NCBI GenBank assembly: GCA_023412715.1
Contig: JAEZCC010000026.1
Span: 1 to 64,000, forward strand
DNA: 64,000 nucleotides
Direction of reading: 5' to 3'
Source of the DNA: Bacillota bacterium
GTDB lineage: Bacteria > Bacillota > Clostridia > Oscillospirales > Acutalibacteraceae
In this document: one piece after another, positions 44,001-52,740 of the stretch
Layout: each line of letters opens with the position of its first letter
Numbering within the stretch: the stretch's first letter is position 1
Notes under the pieces: generated by a model
What the model was told of the DNA's origin: nothing
The model's input: the letters and a program-made list of their open reading frames with translations, nothing else
Database searches by the model: none
Made by a program: the position numbers and the translations under genes

Positions 44001-44752
44001 AGCCGCTTCCGTTCGGCGAGGGGAGTGCGGTCATCACCGAAAAGCTGGCGATGGATCTGCATGCGGATGTCGGCGACACCATTCTGGTCAAGTACCTGGA
44101 CGAGGACCAGCGGCACGCCGTCAGGGTCACGGGCATCACCAAAAATTACGCGCTCAATTTCGTCTACCTCGGCAAAACGGCCTACCGGCAGGCGTTCGGG
44201 GCGGACCCGGAATACAACCAGTTCTTTGTGATTCGGTCGGACGGCCATACAAGCGACCAGATCAAGACTTATCTGTCGCCTGCCCCGGACGTCGGCGTGA
44301 TTTCTTTCACCGACGATCTGATGGGGAATATCAGGACCTCGATCAACAGCGTGGACAATATCATCTGGATCCTGATTATTTCGGCGGGGCTGCTTGCGTT
44401 CGTTGTCCTCTATAACCTGACGAACATCAACGTCGGCGAGCGGCAGAGGGAACTGGCGACCCTCAAGGTGCTTGGCTTTTACGATAAAGAAACCTACAGC
44501 CACATTTTCCGCGAGACGTGGATTCTGTCGGTCGTCGGCTGCCTGCTGGGGCTGTTCGGGGGCGTCTTCCTGTACCGTGCGGTCATCGCGACCGTGGAGC
44601 CGGACATGATTCTGCTTACGCGCGACCTTACGTGGCAGGGCTATCTCGGCGCCGCAGCGCTGACAATGTTCTTCACCTGGGTTGTCGACCAGTGCATGAA
44701 GCCGAGGATTAAAAATATCGACATGCTGGAGTCTTTGAAATCGGTGGATTGA
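41015..44752 (+). CDS. FtsX-like ABC permease with long coiled-coil repeat domain
   Basis: A 1245-residue permease. The first membrane helix (about residues 15-38) is followed by a MacB-like extracytoplasmic core (to about 270), then about 400 residues of Ala/Lys/Glu/Gln-rich coiled coil (about 280-690). Three helices follow (VFPLIFFLVAALVCL onward), a second extracytoplasmic domain (about 890-1090), and three final helices with the FtsX motif NLTNINVGERQRELATLKVLGF. Both halves carry an FtsX domain. The coiled coil could reach across the cell wall. The ATG at 41015 is the last base of the ATPase stop; GTG codons just upstream are alternatives. Confidence 0.9.
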   Translation: MMKSTSFQKSAGRAVKGSLARFLSIAVISFLGAGVFAGLAAVSPDMKQAGDAYYDAQNVMDVRMLSAYGFGGEDVQAIRGAEGVSGVMASNFVDATGTVGDKDYSFRLNGLPESADPADADNINQLKLISGRRPQSKNEAIIVRPSIGLKNITLGSTVSLNKNSNSALTDTVDLTEYKIVGIAESPYYLSFMQGNTSVGNGVLNYILYIPQKNFIADGYTDLYVTVKGAKGLNAFGSGYFDCTDATVKRLEALAGKRQTLRRDQLRSDLADADNQYKDAEKETKEKLADAEAKLDGGARTLADAKKQYADGLAEYNRQKADADRQLADAKAKLNGGAQTLADAKKKYTDGLAEYGRQKTEAGRQLSGAKAKLDDGAQALADAKKQYADGLAEYDRQKADADRQLADAEGQLGAAAAQISAGENELAGKQSEFQASQASLEAARAQLDSGWSGYNSQADSLAQQEAYLESIKDTLTPEAYAAAKSQIDQGQAQLAAVRQTLESGEAEYAANSAALGSARTQLSEGSSKLASAKQDYRKGLEEYDARKAEAETKLSAAKAQLDGAAAKIADGEAGLAAKQREYGEKETEADTKLAAAKAELDGAAAKIRGGETGLAAERSEYNGKKAEAGRKFADAETKLGDAASKIADGENELAQKRREYDSQKAEADTKLADAKQKIEDGEKKLSGLGEPKWYVLDRDRNESFVNYEDDTSRMHDLATVFPLIFFLVAALVCLTTMTRMVDEDRTLIGTFEALGYSNARIAGRYLKYAASASLIGSIAGVLLGFWLLPTIIWGAYGIVFALPEMTPAFYPGIAAASIFATVFIITLSTGIAAKKSLLESPAELMRPKAPKSGKRVFLEYVKPVWSRLSFTKKVTVRNLGLNKKRLTMTLIGILGCTALVVTAFGAKNAVNTILNGQFGGILHYDLSVGFSGKEPSPQLTSLLSNGAYFEKSTQVLYKSAEASPKSGGDDTYNVYVVSPEDAKKLTDYITLSDPKGKPLPFGEGSAVITEKLAMDLHADVGDTILVKYLDEDQRHAVRVTGITKNYALNFVYLGKTAYRQAFGADPEYNQFFVIRSDGHTSDQIKTYLSPAPDVGVISFTDDLMGNIRTSINSVDNIIWILIISAGLLAFVVLYNLTNINVGERQRELATLKVLGFYDKETYSHIFRETWILSVVGCLLGLFGGVFLYRAVIATVEPDMILLTRDLTWQGYLGAAALTMFFTWVVDQCMKPRIKNIDMLESLKSVD
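41890..43050 (+). repeat. coding tandem repeats of 117 bp
   Basis: Within the permease, a 39-codon unit recurs. Three near-identical copies start at about 41900, 42017 and 42134 (GGAxxLADAKKxYxDGLAEY type). A second, more diverged set starts at about 42666, 42783, 42900 and 43017 (KLxxAKAxLDGAAAKI type). The exact 117-base spacing shows growth by tandem duplication. Confidence 0.85.
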
Positions 44753-44939
44753 AAACCCAGCCGCACATTTTATCCGGAAGAAGACGTTCCAAAGAATCGA
44801 CTTCTTTTGCTTTTTATGATAAAATAACTGTCGAAACACGGCCGTTTGCGGAACGCTTCTGAAGGGGATTTTCACCCGGAAGCTTTTCGGCGGCGAAACC
44901 GCCTGACGGATTATTCCAACAGAGGAGCCCGGAACATTT

Positions 44940-46121
44940 ATGTATTCAATTCTGCTCGCCGTCATCTACCTTGCGTTTGTCAGCCTCGGCCTGCCCGACA
45001 CGCTGCTCGGCTCGGCGTGGCCCGTTATGTACAGACAGCTCGGTGTCCCGCTTTCCTCTGCCGGCATTGTGACCATGATCATAGCCGGCGGCACCATCGT
45101 ATCCAGCCTGCTTTCCGACCGGCTGACAAGGAAGCTCGGCGCGGGGCTTGTCACCGCAGCCAGCGTGCTGCTGACTGCGGCCGCGCTGTTCGGCTTTTCC
45201 ATTTCCGGCTCTCTGCCGGCCCTCTGCCTGTGGGCGATCCCGTACGGGCTGGGCGCGGGTGCGGTCGACGCGGCCCTGAACAATTACGTTGCGCTGCACT
45301 ACGCCTCCCGCCATATGAACTGGCTGCACTGCTGCTGGGGTATCGGGGCGTCGGTGGGCCCTTATATCATGGGCTACTGCCTGGCGAACGGATGGGGCTG
45401 GAACAGCGGCTACCGTTCCGTCGCCGGGATTCAGATTGTGCTGACCGCGGTGATCTTCCTCAGCCTTCCCCTCTGGAAGAGGACGTCGGCCGCCGGTGAA
45501 AGGGACGGCGGCGCGCCCGCGGCGGCTCTGAGCCTGCCGCGGGCCCTGAAAATCAGGGGAGTCAAGCTCGTGCTTGTCACTTTTTTCGGCTACTGCGCCC
45601 TCGAAAGCACGACGGGGCTGTGGGCGAGCAGTTACCTTGTCCGCTACCGCGGGATTGACTCCGAGACCGCCGCAAAATTTGCGTCGCTGTTCTACCTCGG
45701 CATCACCTTCGGGAGGTTCCTATCCGGCTGCATCGCCGACAAAGCCGGGGACAGAAGGCTGATCCGCATCGGGATCATAACCGTCATGGCCGGCGTCGTC
45801 CTGGTCGGGCTTCCCGTCGGGAGCGATATCCCCGCCCTGCTGGGGCTCGTCGTAATCGGCCTCGGCTGCGCCCCGATCTATCCCTCGATCATCCACTCGA
45901 CGCCTTCGAACTTCGGCGGAGAAAATTCGCAGTCCATTCTCGGCATCCAGATGGCCTGCGCCTACATCGGCAACACGTTCATGCCCCCGCTCTTCGGCGT
46001 CATCGCCGACCATGTCGGCATCGGCGCGTATCCGCTCTATTTAATCGTGTTTGCGGTCCTGATGCTCGTCATGTCGGAGCGGCTGACCGGAGTGGTTTCG
46101 AAAAACAGCGTGAAGGCCTGA
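44940..46121 (+). CDS. MFS transporter (sugar/FHS-like)
   Basis: A 393-residue major facilitator with about 12 membrane helices. The opening FVSLGLPDTLLGSAWPVMY, the loop SDRLTRKLG between helices 2 and 3, and NYVALHYASRHMNWLHCCWGIG resemble the fucose/hexose-proton symporter branch and related clostridial carriers of unknown substrate. It stands alone with its own terminator. The ribosome site AGAGGAG is somewhat far (about 14 bases). Confidence 0.85.
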   Translation: MYSILLAVIYLAFVSLGLPDTLLGSAWPVMYRQLGVPLSSAGIVTMIIAGGTIVSSLLSDRLTRKLGAGLVTAASVLLTAAALFGFSISGSLPALCLWAIPYGLGAGAVDAALNNYVALHYASRHMNWLHCCWGIGASVGPYIMGYCLANGWGWNSGYRSVAGIQIVLTAVIFLSLPLWKRTSAAGERDGGAPAAALSLPRALKIRGVKLVLVTFFGYCALESTTGLWASSYLVRYRGIDSETAAKFASLFYLGITFGRFLSGCIADKAGDRRLIRIGIITVMAGVVLVGLPVGSDIPALLGLVVIGLGCAPIYPSIIHSTPSNFGGENSQSILGIQMACAYIGNTFMPPLFGVIADHVGIGAYPLYLIVFAVLMLVMSERLTGVVSKNSVKA

Positions 46122-46149
46122 AAGCGGACCCGTGCGATCCGCCGCAGAA

Positions 46150-46184
46150 GGGCTCGCCCACAAAACGGTGGGCGCGCCCTGTTT
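46150..46184 (+). terminator. terminator after the MFS gene
   Basis: GGGC, one bulge, CGCCCAC (46150-46161) pair with GTGGGCG, one bulge, GCCC (46168-46179), followed by TGTTTG. Confidence 0.75.
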
Positions 46185-46239
46185 GACGTTCGCGGCCCTC
46201 GCCGCCGCGCCTTTTTATCCACATTTTTTCATTCCTGTG

Positions 46240-46302
46240 TTGACAAAGCGTGCGGCAGATGCTACTATTATATCGCAATCAGATATAACGTGAGGCGATA
46301 TA
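46240..46302 (+). promoter_or_regulatory. promoter and inverted repeat before the PadR gene
   Basis: Strong promoter TTGACA (46240-46245), 17 bases, TACTAT (46263-46268). Directly after it, TATATCGC (46269-46276) and GCGATATA (46295-46302) form an 8-bp inverted repeat around the expected transcription start, a likely autoregulatory site. Confidence 0.65.
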
Positions 46303-46304
46303 TT

Positions 46305-46646
46305 ATGGAAACGGAAAACATGGCGCTGACGGAGGCCGTCTATTATATCCTTCTTTCTGTCTGTTCCCCGCTTCATGGGTACGGAATCATGCAGAAGATT
46401 GAAGCGCTGTCGCAGGGGAGGGTCCGGCTCGCCGCCGGGACCCTCTACGGCGCGCTGAACGCAATGCTTGAGAAGCACTGGATCCGGGCTCTTCCGGAAG
46501 AGAGCAACAGCAGAAAGAAAAACTACGTGATTACCGAGCTCGGCAAAGCCACGGCAAACAACGAGCTGAGAAGGCTGCGCGAGCTGGTGTCCAACGGCGG
46601 GAAGATTCTGGAAGGGGGCAATACGGATGAGACACACGGTGCATAA
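46305..46646 (+). CDS. PadR family transcriptional regulator
   Basis: A 113-residue PadR protein with the winged-helix signatures AVYYILLSVCSPLHGYGIMQKIE and AAGTLYGALNAMLEKHWI. The ATG at 46305 has TGAGG nine bases upstream and is preferred to an in-frame GTG at 46290. It overlaps the DUF2812 gene by 20 bases, a common pair in Firmicutes in which PadR controls the membrane protein. Confidence 0.92.
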   Translation: METENMALTEAVYYILLSVCSPLHGYGIMQKIEALSQGRVRLAAGTLYGALNAMLEKHWIRALPEESNSRKKNYVITELGKATANNELRRLRELVSNGGKILEGGNTDETHGA

Positions 46647-47172
46647 ATTATTCTGTGTCTGGGATTTCGACAAGGAAGAAAAATGGCTGAACGATATGTC
46701 CGCAAGAGGGATGCAGCTTGCGGCGGTCGGGTTCTGCAAATATCTCTTTGACGACGGCGAACCCGGCGAGTACTGCGTCCGGCTCGAGCTGCTCGACAAC
46801 TGGCCGACGCGGCCGGAAAGCGAAAAATACATCCGGTTTGTTGAGGACACCGGGGCGCAGTATCTCGGTTCTGTCCTGCGCTGGGTGTATTTCCGGAAAA
46901 AAGCCTCGGAGGGCGGGTTCGACCTGTTCTCCGATATTGATTCCAGAATCAGGCACCTCAAAAGGATTTTCTCCCTCGTCGGCCTGCTCGGCGTCCTCGT
47001 GCTGTGTTCCGGCGCCTATAACGGCCTGTTCGGGTATCTGCGCAGCGGACGGACGGCCGACCTGATTTCCGGGATCCTCGGCCTGCTGCTCGGCATTCTG
47101 CTGGCCTTCGGCTTTGTCCGGATTTACAGAAAGTTCCTCCGGCTGAAAAAGGAAAGAACCCTGCACGAATAG
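46627..47172 (+). CDS. DUF2812 membrane protein
   Basis: A 181-residue protein. Its N-terminal DUF2812 domain is recognisable by KLFCVWDFDKEEKWLNDMSARG, and two membrane helices lie near residues 117-135 and 143-163. DUF2812 proteins are nearly always encoded beside PadR regulators. Their role is not established; an envelope-stress or toxic-compound response is suspected. Confidence 0.88.
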   Translation: MRHTVHKLFCVWDFDKEEKWLNDMSARGMQLAAVGFCKYLFDDGEPGEYCVRLELLDNWPTRPESEKYIRFVEDTGAQYLGSVLRWVYFRKKASEGGFDLFSDIDSRIRHLKRIFSLVGLLGVLVLCSGAYNGLFGYLRSGRTADLISGILGLLLGILLAFGFVRIYRKFLRLKKERTLHE

Positions 47173-47198
47173 CGCGCCCCGGAGAAAGGACGACGAAA

Positions 47199-47969
47199 AT
47201 GATCGACGGCATTGAAATCATCGAAGAAGCGCTGCTCAACTCCATGCCCGCGCTGCAGACGGTGCTGCTGGACGGCTGGGTCCTGCGGCTCAGCCGGGGC
47301 TACGCCTACCGGGCGAACTGCGTCTGCCCGCTCCGCTATTCCGGGGGCGGCGGCACCGCCGCGAAGATTCGGCTCTGCGAAGGGCTGTTCGGCGCCAACG
47401 GGATTCCGCCCGTTTTCAAGGTGACCCCGGTCCTGCAGAAGGGCCTTGCCGGGCTTCTGCTCTCGCGGGGATACCGGGACGTAAAGACGGTGATCGCCAT
47501 GCGCTGCCCGCTGGAAACGGCCGTCGCGCCCGCCGGCGCTGAAATCGAGTGTGCGCCCGCGCCGGACGAACAGTGGCTGGAGACTTCCTGCCGGCTGGCC
47601 GGCGTGACGGCCCCCGGTCTGGCGGAAGTCCGCCGCCGCTGCGTGCGGAGCCTTGCGGTCACGGGCGTCTTTGTCAGAGCGGCTGCGGACGGGAAAACGG
47701 TGGGCTGCGGGTACGGGACGGCCGAGCGCGGATATGCGGGCATTTACGACCTCCATGTGGACGAAGCGTACCGGCGAAAGGGCATCGGGACGGACATCTG
47801 CAAAGCTATTCTGCGCTTCGGCAGGGAACAGGGCGCGCGGTACGGATATCTGATTGTGAGCAGCCAAAACCGGAATGCGATTGCCCTCTATTCCGGCATG
47901 GGCTTTTCCCCGCTGTACGAATACCATTTCTACTGCAAAGAAAGCCCGTATTCCATTACGGACGCGTAA
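47199..47969 (+). CDS. GNAT family N-acetyltransferase
   Basis: A 256-residue two-part protein. The C-terminal half is a GNAT domain with acetyl-CoA loop VDEAYRRKGIGT (about residues 187-198) and VSSQNRNAIALYSGMGF. The N-terminal half is a degenerate GNAT-like domain (WVLRLSRGYAYRANCV), a layout known in several acetyltransferases of unknown target. It is 26 bases after DUF2812 and may be cotranscribed. Substrate unknown. Confidence 0.87.
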   Translation: MIDGIEIIEEALLNSMPALQTVLLDGWVLRLSRGYAYRANCVCPLRYSGGGGTAAKIRLCEGLFGANGIPPVFKVTPVLQKGLAGLLLSRGYRDVKTVIAMRCPLETAVAPAGAEIECAPAPDEQWLETSCRLAGVTAPGLAEVRRRCVRSLAVTGVFVRAAADGKTVGCGYGTAERGYAGIYDLHVDEAYRRKGIGTDICKAILRFGREQGARYGYLIVSSQNRNAIALYSGMGFSPLYEYHFYCKESPYSITDA

Positions 47970-48054
47970 GGCGGCACAGCTTGCGGATCCATGAGTCGTT
48001 TTCCCTCTGCGGTCCGTGCTTTCCGGGGAACGGTTTCGCCGGCATAACGAAACG

Positions 48055-48085
48055 TTGGGCGTCCGCTTTCACTGCGGACGCCCAA
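48055..48085. terminator. terminator hairpin between convergent genes
   Basis: TTGGGCGTCCGC (48055-48066) pairs perfectly with GCGGACGCCCAA (48074-48085). It is positioned 42 bases after the adhesin stop; T-runs are poor on both sides. Confidence 0.6.
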
Positions 48086-48126
48086 AATGCGGGTGACGGC
48101 GGCGACGGCCGCCGGGTTGGTTCCTG

Positions 48127-51100
48127 TTATCCGTGCAGATATTTTTTCTGCTTTTTGCGCCGGTCCGGGCGGCGGACAACGACGCCTATGACGATCAGCA
48201 GGAGCCCGCACGCGGCCGCGAGAGGCGCGATGGGGAACTCTCCCGTTTTCGGCAGGCTGGCGTCGGAAGTCCAGCCGAGGACCCCCGCGTCGTCTTCCTC
48301 GCGGGCGTCCCGCAGGGTATAGCCGGATTTCTGCCCGGCGGTCAGGGTCGCGTCCAGCTGCCCGCTGTAAAGCTTGTAGCCCGCGGGGGCCTTTGTCTCA
48401 CGGACGACGTAACCGCCCGCCGGCAGATTCCGGAAGACGATAACGCCGCTCGCGCCGGTGACTTTCTTTTGCAGCGCCTTGCCGTCCGCGCCGAACAGCG
48501 TGAATTCCGCGCCGGAAAGCGCCTTGCCGTCCGGATCGGCTTTCTTGATATAGAGCGCCGCCGGCCCGGTGGAGACTGTTCCGCCGCCCGGAGCGCTGCC
48601 GACGGACTGGGACGCGCCGGGGGCGGACGATACGCCGGGCGTCGGTGCGGAGGGCGCCGAGCTGGTGTCGGAGGACGGCGTCTCAGAGCTGCTGGGCGGC
48701 AGCCCGCCGCCGCCGCCGGAACTGTTCTTTGTGTTGGTAAACGACGCGCTCTTCGTACCGTCGGCGGCAATCGTACCGGTCGCGCCGCTGCTCGACGCGG
48801 AATATCCGTCGCCGGAGTAATCCGCCTCGGTCACCCGATACTTCGCGCCCGCCGGCAGCCCCAGGATGGTGACGCTTTGCCCGCCGGCCAGCGAAAAGGT
48901 GCCGCTGCCGTTGGTGATTGCGATCGTTCCGCCCGGCACGCCGGAGCCGACATAGGAATAGTTCCCATCCACATTGGCGCCGCCCACGCCGGTCAGGCGC
49001 AGCGCGAAAGTGAATTCTTTTGTGGGATCGGCCGCGTTCCCGGCGATCGCTTTGCTGACGGTCAGGTTCCCGGCAGTACCGGAGGGAAGGTCATAAACCG
49101 TAACGGCATTGGAATGCGTCCCGGTTTTTCCGTCGACGGAGGTCGTGACCGCCGTTCCGTTCGTTGCGACCGACACGGAATGGTCCGCCCCTTCCACGGC
49201 AAGCCCGGTGGGCGCGCTCGTTTCCCGCAGAATGTACTCGCCGTCCGGGATTGCCTTGAGCTTGAGGACGCCGCTGCTGTCCGTGGTTCCCTGCCGGATG
49301 ACGGTCGTGCGGTCCGACGCGAAAAGCTTGAATTCGGCGCCGGGAAGAAGCTGATCGCTTCCATCCTTTTTGGTGATGCTGATCCAGCCGTTCCTTTGCA
49401 GGGTCGCGGAGCCGTCGGCGCTGGAAATACCATACTGCGCGTGCGTTTCCACCGGATTGGAGTCGACCCCGTACAGCGACACGTTGTTGGTCACGTTGGC
49501 GCCCGGCTCGCCTGTGATATCGGTGAGGTAGCTGAAGCGGTAGGCCTTTGCGCTGTTCGGAATTTTAAAGGTCAGGAGCCGGCTCACGCTGTCGTAGGAC
49601 ACGGTGTCGCCGAGCGTCAGCGCGACGGGGCTTCCCAAGGCAAGGCTCCCGTCCGGGTTCAGGGTCAGCTCGTTCGCCGTGATATTCCCGTCGAGCAGCA
49701 GGGCCCCGTGGGAATCCGTGCGCAGATCGACGCCGGCAGGCAGGCGGTCTTCCAGCTTTGTGGCGTTCAGCGTAAGGCCGGAGGGGTTGTAATCCACCGC
49801 CCACTTCAATACGCCGGCCTCGGGAAGCGTTTCGGTTTTCCCCACGACATGGCCGTCGATTTTAACATCCTGCGCGGCGGTCACGCCCGGGGTCCAGTTT
49901 TCGGCGCTCAGCGTCACGCGGTTCTTCACGGTCGCGCTGCCGTTTTGCTTGAAATATCCGGCGGCGGTCTCGTCGGCGGGCTTTGCCCGCACAAGGATCA
50001 CATAGGGCTGGTTCAGGGGGGCAAAGGTGAAGGAGGCGGTATTTTTTCCGATAAAATCATCGGTTGTCACGCCGTCCGTCAACGGATCCCCTGTCGCCGT
50101 CACTCTTGTTCCGTCCGGGTTTTGATCTCCCGCAAAAACCAGGTAGTTCGGCCCGCCGCCGGCGATCGGTTCGAACACCCATCCGTCGGGCAGAGTGTCG
50201 GTGACGGTCGCCTTCCCGAGCGCAGCGCCGTTCGGATCCAGCGTGTAGTTTTTCGTCTCGCTCAGGTCAAGGCCGCCCGCGTTGACGCTCAGGCGGAAGA
50301 TCACGGACCTGTCCTGATAATCAAAGCCTTTCGTTTGGTCCGTCGTGATGCTGCCGCCGTTGACGGACGCGGCGTCGGACGGGTCGGTCCCGCGGGTCAG
50401 CATCTCTTTTTTAAGCATGTTGCTCGGGTAATCGACAGGCGCGTCCGCCGCGTTCAGCTTCAGGCTGGCGCTGAAAAGGGCCGCGGTATTCCATACCTTG
50501 GTTGGCTTGTTCCCGGCGAAGATATCCGGGTCCGCAATTCGGCTGTCAAAGGAGAAGGCGTTGGAAGCGTCATTGGAAAGGCCGGTGATCTTCACCAGGT
50601 CGGCGACCGTTCTGCCGTCCTGCGTAATTGGAATCACGGTCGCGGTCACGCCGGCCGGCCCGCTGAAATTGCCGTCGTATTTCTGGCCGTACCGCGGCGT
50701 CAGATCTGTTCCGGCGATCCCGGCGGGGATCCCCGAAACGGTACTGATGTTAAAGTCCGTCGCCTTCCCGTAAACAAGGAGGTCGTATACCGTCAGATTG
50801 TCGGGGAAGTTGGCCTGCCCCCTCGGATCCACCGTTATGCTCCAGGAAACGGTCTGGTTCGACGGATGTGGTGCGCCGGCTTTCGTAATGGCGCTGTACC
50901 CGATGCCGACGTCCACCGGACCGGAGGAGAAACCGGGGGTTCCCCACGTGTTCCCCCAACTGATGCTGGCGGAATTGCTGTACCGGGTGACCCCGGTCGT
51001 GTAGGTATCGCTCGGGATATCATCCGGCACCTTCGTCACGATGGTGAGCTGGACCGGAGTGCTGATAGTGCCAAGAGGATATACCAGATGAGTTTCATCG

Positions 51101-52329
51101 CCCGTGGATGGGACGTTTCCCTGGCTCACCCAGGCGGTTCCATTCCATATTGACCATTGTGCATGGTAAGCGGGGTCAACGGTCAGCCCTCCTGTCAGAT
51201 CGTCGGTGATCACGGCGTTGGGCAGGGACGCCCCGTACTCGTTGGCGGTGATCGTCCAGGTGATCGTGCGGTCCGCGGGGCTGTATGTACCGCTGCCGCC
51301 GCCGTTGTCGTTCGGCGACCCGCTCTTTGTAATCCACTGCGGCGTGAAGGTGGCCGTGCCCGGTCCGTTGGCGACCTCGGTTTCGTCCTTCCAAAGTTCC
51401 GCCGTGTTGTGGATCGTGGTTTGGCTCTGGGTATAATACTCATCGTCCGGAATCTTGGTTTTGAATTGGACCGTCTGCGGGCTTGTGGAGCCTTCGGGGA
51501 AGGTATATGAAATCGTCCGGCCGCTCTGGGTCGGGGTCGCGCCGGCTAAAGGGCCCGCATCGGGGCCGGCCTGGAAGGAAGAATCCTTGTACTCCCCCAC
51601 GTTGGTCAGGTCGTCGGAAAACCGATAGCCCTTCAAATCGATGGGCGCGTTGTTCCGCTTCGCGGAAACCGTCACCTTCCACGTGACGCTTTTGTCCGCC
51701 AGATCGGCCGTCCCCTGTTTTTGCACATCATAGACGATTGGCGTGTCGGGAACATGGACGGTGTATGTTTTTTGAAGGATCGCGATCGTGTGGTCCCCCG
51801 CGTCGCCGCTGCCGCCGCTGGCGTCGTATTGGAAGTCCGCCTCGAACCTGCCGGTTACGTGGGAGATACCCTCATCCGTAAAAACGCTCTGTTCCCCGTC
51901 AAAGAGGACGTGGGCGACCACCATCTTGCTGTCCCCGCCGTCGCCCATCGTGAAGCTGACGTGGCCGACCAACGTGCCGTCCTTCGCTTTTAGATCGTAC
52001 GAACCGCTCGGAGCCGTTTTGAAGGCGTTGCTCAAATCAAAAGTCGCCGAGTCTTTCCACTGTACCGGATTCGTCGGGGGCGGGTCGTCGCCCACGACCG
52101 GCACGCCGAAGGAAACCGACACATGAATCGGTTTGGTGCTGGTTATTGTGCCTCCCTCGGGAATTGGATTTCCGTCCTGCGTGACGGACACCGCCGAATC
52201 GGTAAGCACGGCGGTTTTGTCCGCCGCCGCCGCCCCGACCTGAAACGAGGTGAGCAAAGCCGACAGAACCACGCCCACGGACAGGACGATCGCCGCGGCG
52301 GCGTTCCGGACCTTTTTGTGTGCATTCAT
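48127..52329 (-). CDS. LPXTG cell-wall-anchored adhesin with isopeptide-type domains
   Basis: A 1400-residue surface protein. Signal peptide (about residues 1-36, ending VGAAAA), then about 900 residues of repeated beta-sandwich adhesin modules (recurring VTDTLP- and DRLPAGVD-type strands). Next come a SpaA/Cna-B domain (about 985-1060, ISITKKDG to LRETSAPTG) and a Spy0128-like pilin domain (about 1090-1200, VSKAIAGN to YRVTEADYSGDGY). A Ser/Pro/Gly stalk leads to a final SpaA domain (about 1262-1345). The Lys-Glu pairs suit spontaneous isopeptide bonds. The sorting signal is LPKTG (about 1358), a hydrophobic helix and a basic tail. The divergent class D sortase is the likely anchoring enzyme. 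Confidence 0.92.
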   Translation of the reverse strand: MNAHKKVRNAAAAIVLSVGVVLSALLTSFQVGAAAADKTAVLTDSAVSVTQDGNPIPEGGTITSTKPIHVSVSFGVPVVGDDPPPTNPVQWKDSATFDLSNAFKTAPSGSYDLKAKDGTLVGHVSFTMGDGGDSKMVVAHVLFDGEQSVFTDEGISHVTGRFEADFQYDASGGSGDAGDHTIAILQKTYTVHVPDTPIVYDVQKQGTADLADKSVTWKVTVSAKRNNAPIDLKGYRFSDDLTNVGEYKDSSFQAGPDAGPLAGATPTQSGRTISYTFPEGSTSPQTVQFKTKIPDDEYYTQSQTTIHNTAELWKDETEVANGPGTATFTPQWITKSGSPNDNGGGSGTYSPADRTITWTITANEYGASLPNAVITDDLTGGLTVDPAYHAQWSIWNGTAWVSQGNVPSTGDETHLVYPLGTISTPVQLTIVTKVPDDIPSDTYTTGVTRYSNSASISWGNTWGTPGFSSGPVDVGIGYSAITKAGAPHPSNQTVSWSITVDPRGQANFPDNLTVYDLLVYGKATDFNISTVSGIPAGIAGTDLTPRYGQKYDGNFSGPAGVTATVIPITQDGRTVADLVKITGLSNDASNAFSFDSRIADPDIFAGNKPTKVWNTAALFSASLKLNAADAPVDYPSNMLKKEMLTRGTDPSDAASVNGGSITTDQTKGFDYQDRSVIFRLSVNAGGLDLSETKNYTLDPNGAALGKATVTDTLPDGWVFEPIAGGGPNYLVFAGDQNPDGTRVTATGDPLTDGVTTDDFIGKNTASFTFAPLNQPYVILVRAKPADETAAGYFKQNGSATVKNRVTLSAENWTPGVTAAQDVKIDGHVVGKTETLPEAGVLKWAVDYNPSGLTLNATKLEDRLPAGVDLRTDSHGALLLDGNITANELTLNPDGSLALGSPVALTLGDTVSYDSVSRLLTFKIPNSAKAYRFSYLTDITGEPGANVTNNVSLYGVDSNPVETHAQYGISSADGSATLQRNGWISITKKDGSDQLLPGAEFKLFASDRTTVIRQGTTDSSGVLKLKAIPDGEYILRETSAPTGLAVEGADHSVSVATNGTAVTTSVDGKTGTHSNAVTVYDLPSGTAGNLTVSKAIAGNAADPTKEFTFALRLTGVGGANVDGNYSYVGSGVPGGTIAITNGSGTFSLAGGQSVTILGLPAGAKYRVTEADYSGDGYSASSSGATGTIAADGTKSASFTNTKNSSGGGGGLPPSSSETPSSDTSSAPSAPTPGVSSAPGASQSVGSAPGGGTVSTGPAALYIKKADPDGKALSGAEFTLFGADGKALQKKVTGASGVIVFRNLPAGGYVVRETKAPAGYKLYSGQLDATLTAGQKSGYTLRDAREEDDAGVLGWTSDASLPKTGEFPIAPLAAACGLLLIVIGVVVRRPDRRKKQKKYLHG

Positions 52330-52740
52330 TGCATATCCCTCCTGAATCTGTAAAAGATCTTCCCGGCCGGAGCCAATGCGGTCCTCGCGGCGCGGGCTTG
52401 GTTAGAAAATTCATCATGCTGTGACCGAAAGGCCGTGCGGAACGTCTTTTAAGACTTCTTCCCCCGGTGGCGAAACGGCCCGGAGCCTGAATCCTTTTTT
52501 CGCAGCTTATGGCTTTAGTATAGCAGACGCGGATCCCTTTTACAATGCTAATAACGATTATTATTCTTAAAATTTTTCTCCAATTTCACCCCCCGCGGCT
52601 CTGTGATTCTAATATCGCCATTCCCATGGAAAAATTTATAGGAATCTTGTCATTTCCGTAAAAAAATTTATAAACGCTTAGAATTATGTTATAAATGATG
52701 GGATAAGATTCAGCGTCTGCGGAGGGGAAGGAGGCCGGCC
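52330..52740. promoter_or_regulatory. divergent promoters of adhesin and sortase
   Basis: A 411-base gap. Leftward promoter: TTGTAA (complement of 52540-52545), 17 bases, TATACT (complement of 52517-52522), giving an adhesin leader of about 180 GC-rich bases able to fold strongly. I could not match this leader to a known riboswitch. Rightward promoter: TTGTCA (52647-52652), 16 bases, TATAAA (52669-52674). A palindrome TAATAACGATTATTA overlaps 52549-52563 between the two promoters and could be a shared operator. Confidence 0.55.

Noticed and set aside
42110..44965. 951-codon open frame antisense to the FtsX-like permease
   Set aside because: Shadow frame produced by the GC-rich repeats; no family features.
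48133..51153. 1006-codon open frame antisense to the adhesin
   Set aside because: Shadow of high-GC codon usage; Arg/Gly-rich, no domains, while the opposite strand encodes a clear LPXTG protein.
52330..52510. riboswitch in the adhesin leader
   Set aside because: GC-rich and structured, but I could not match class I or II c-di-GMP, cobalamin, c-di-AMP or fluoride motifs.
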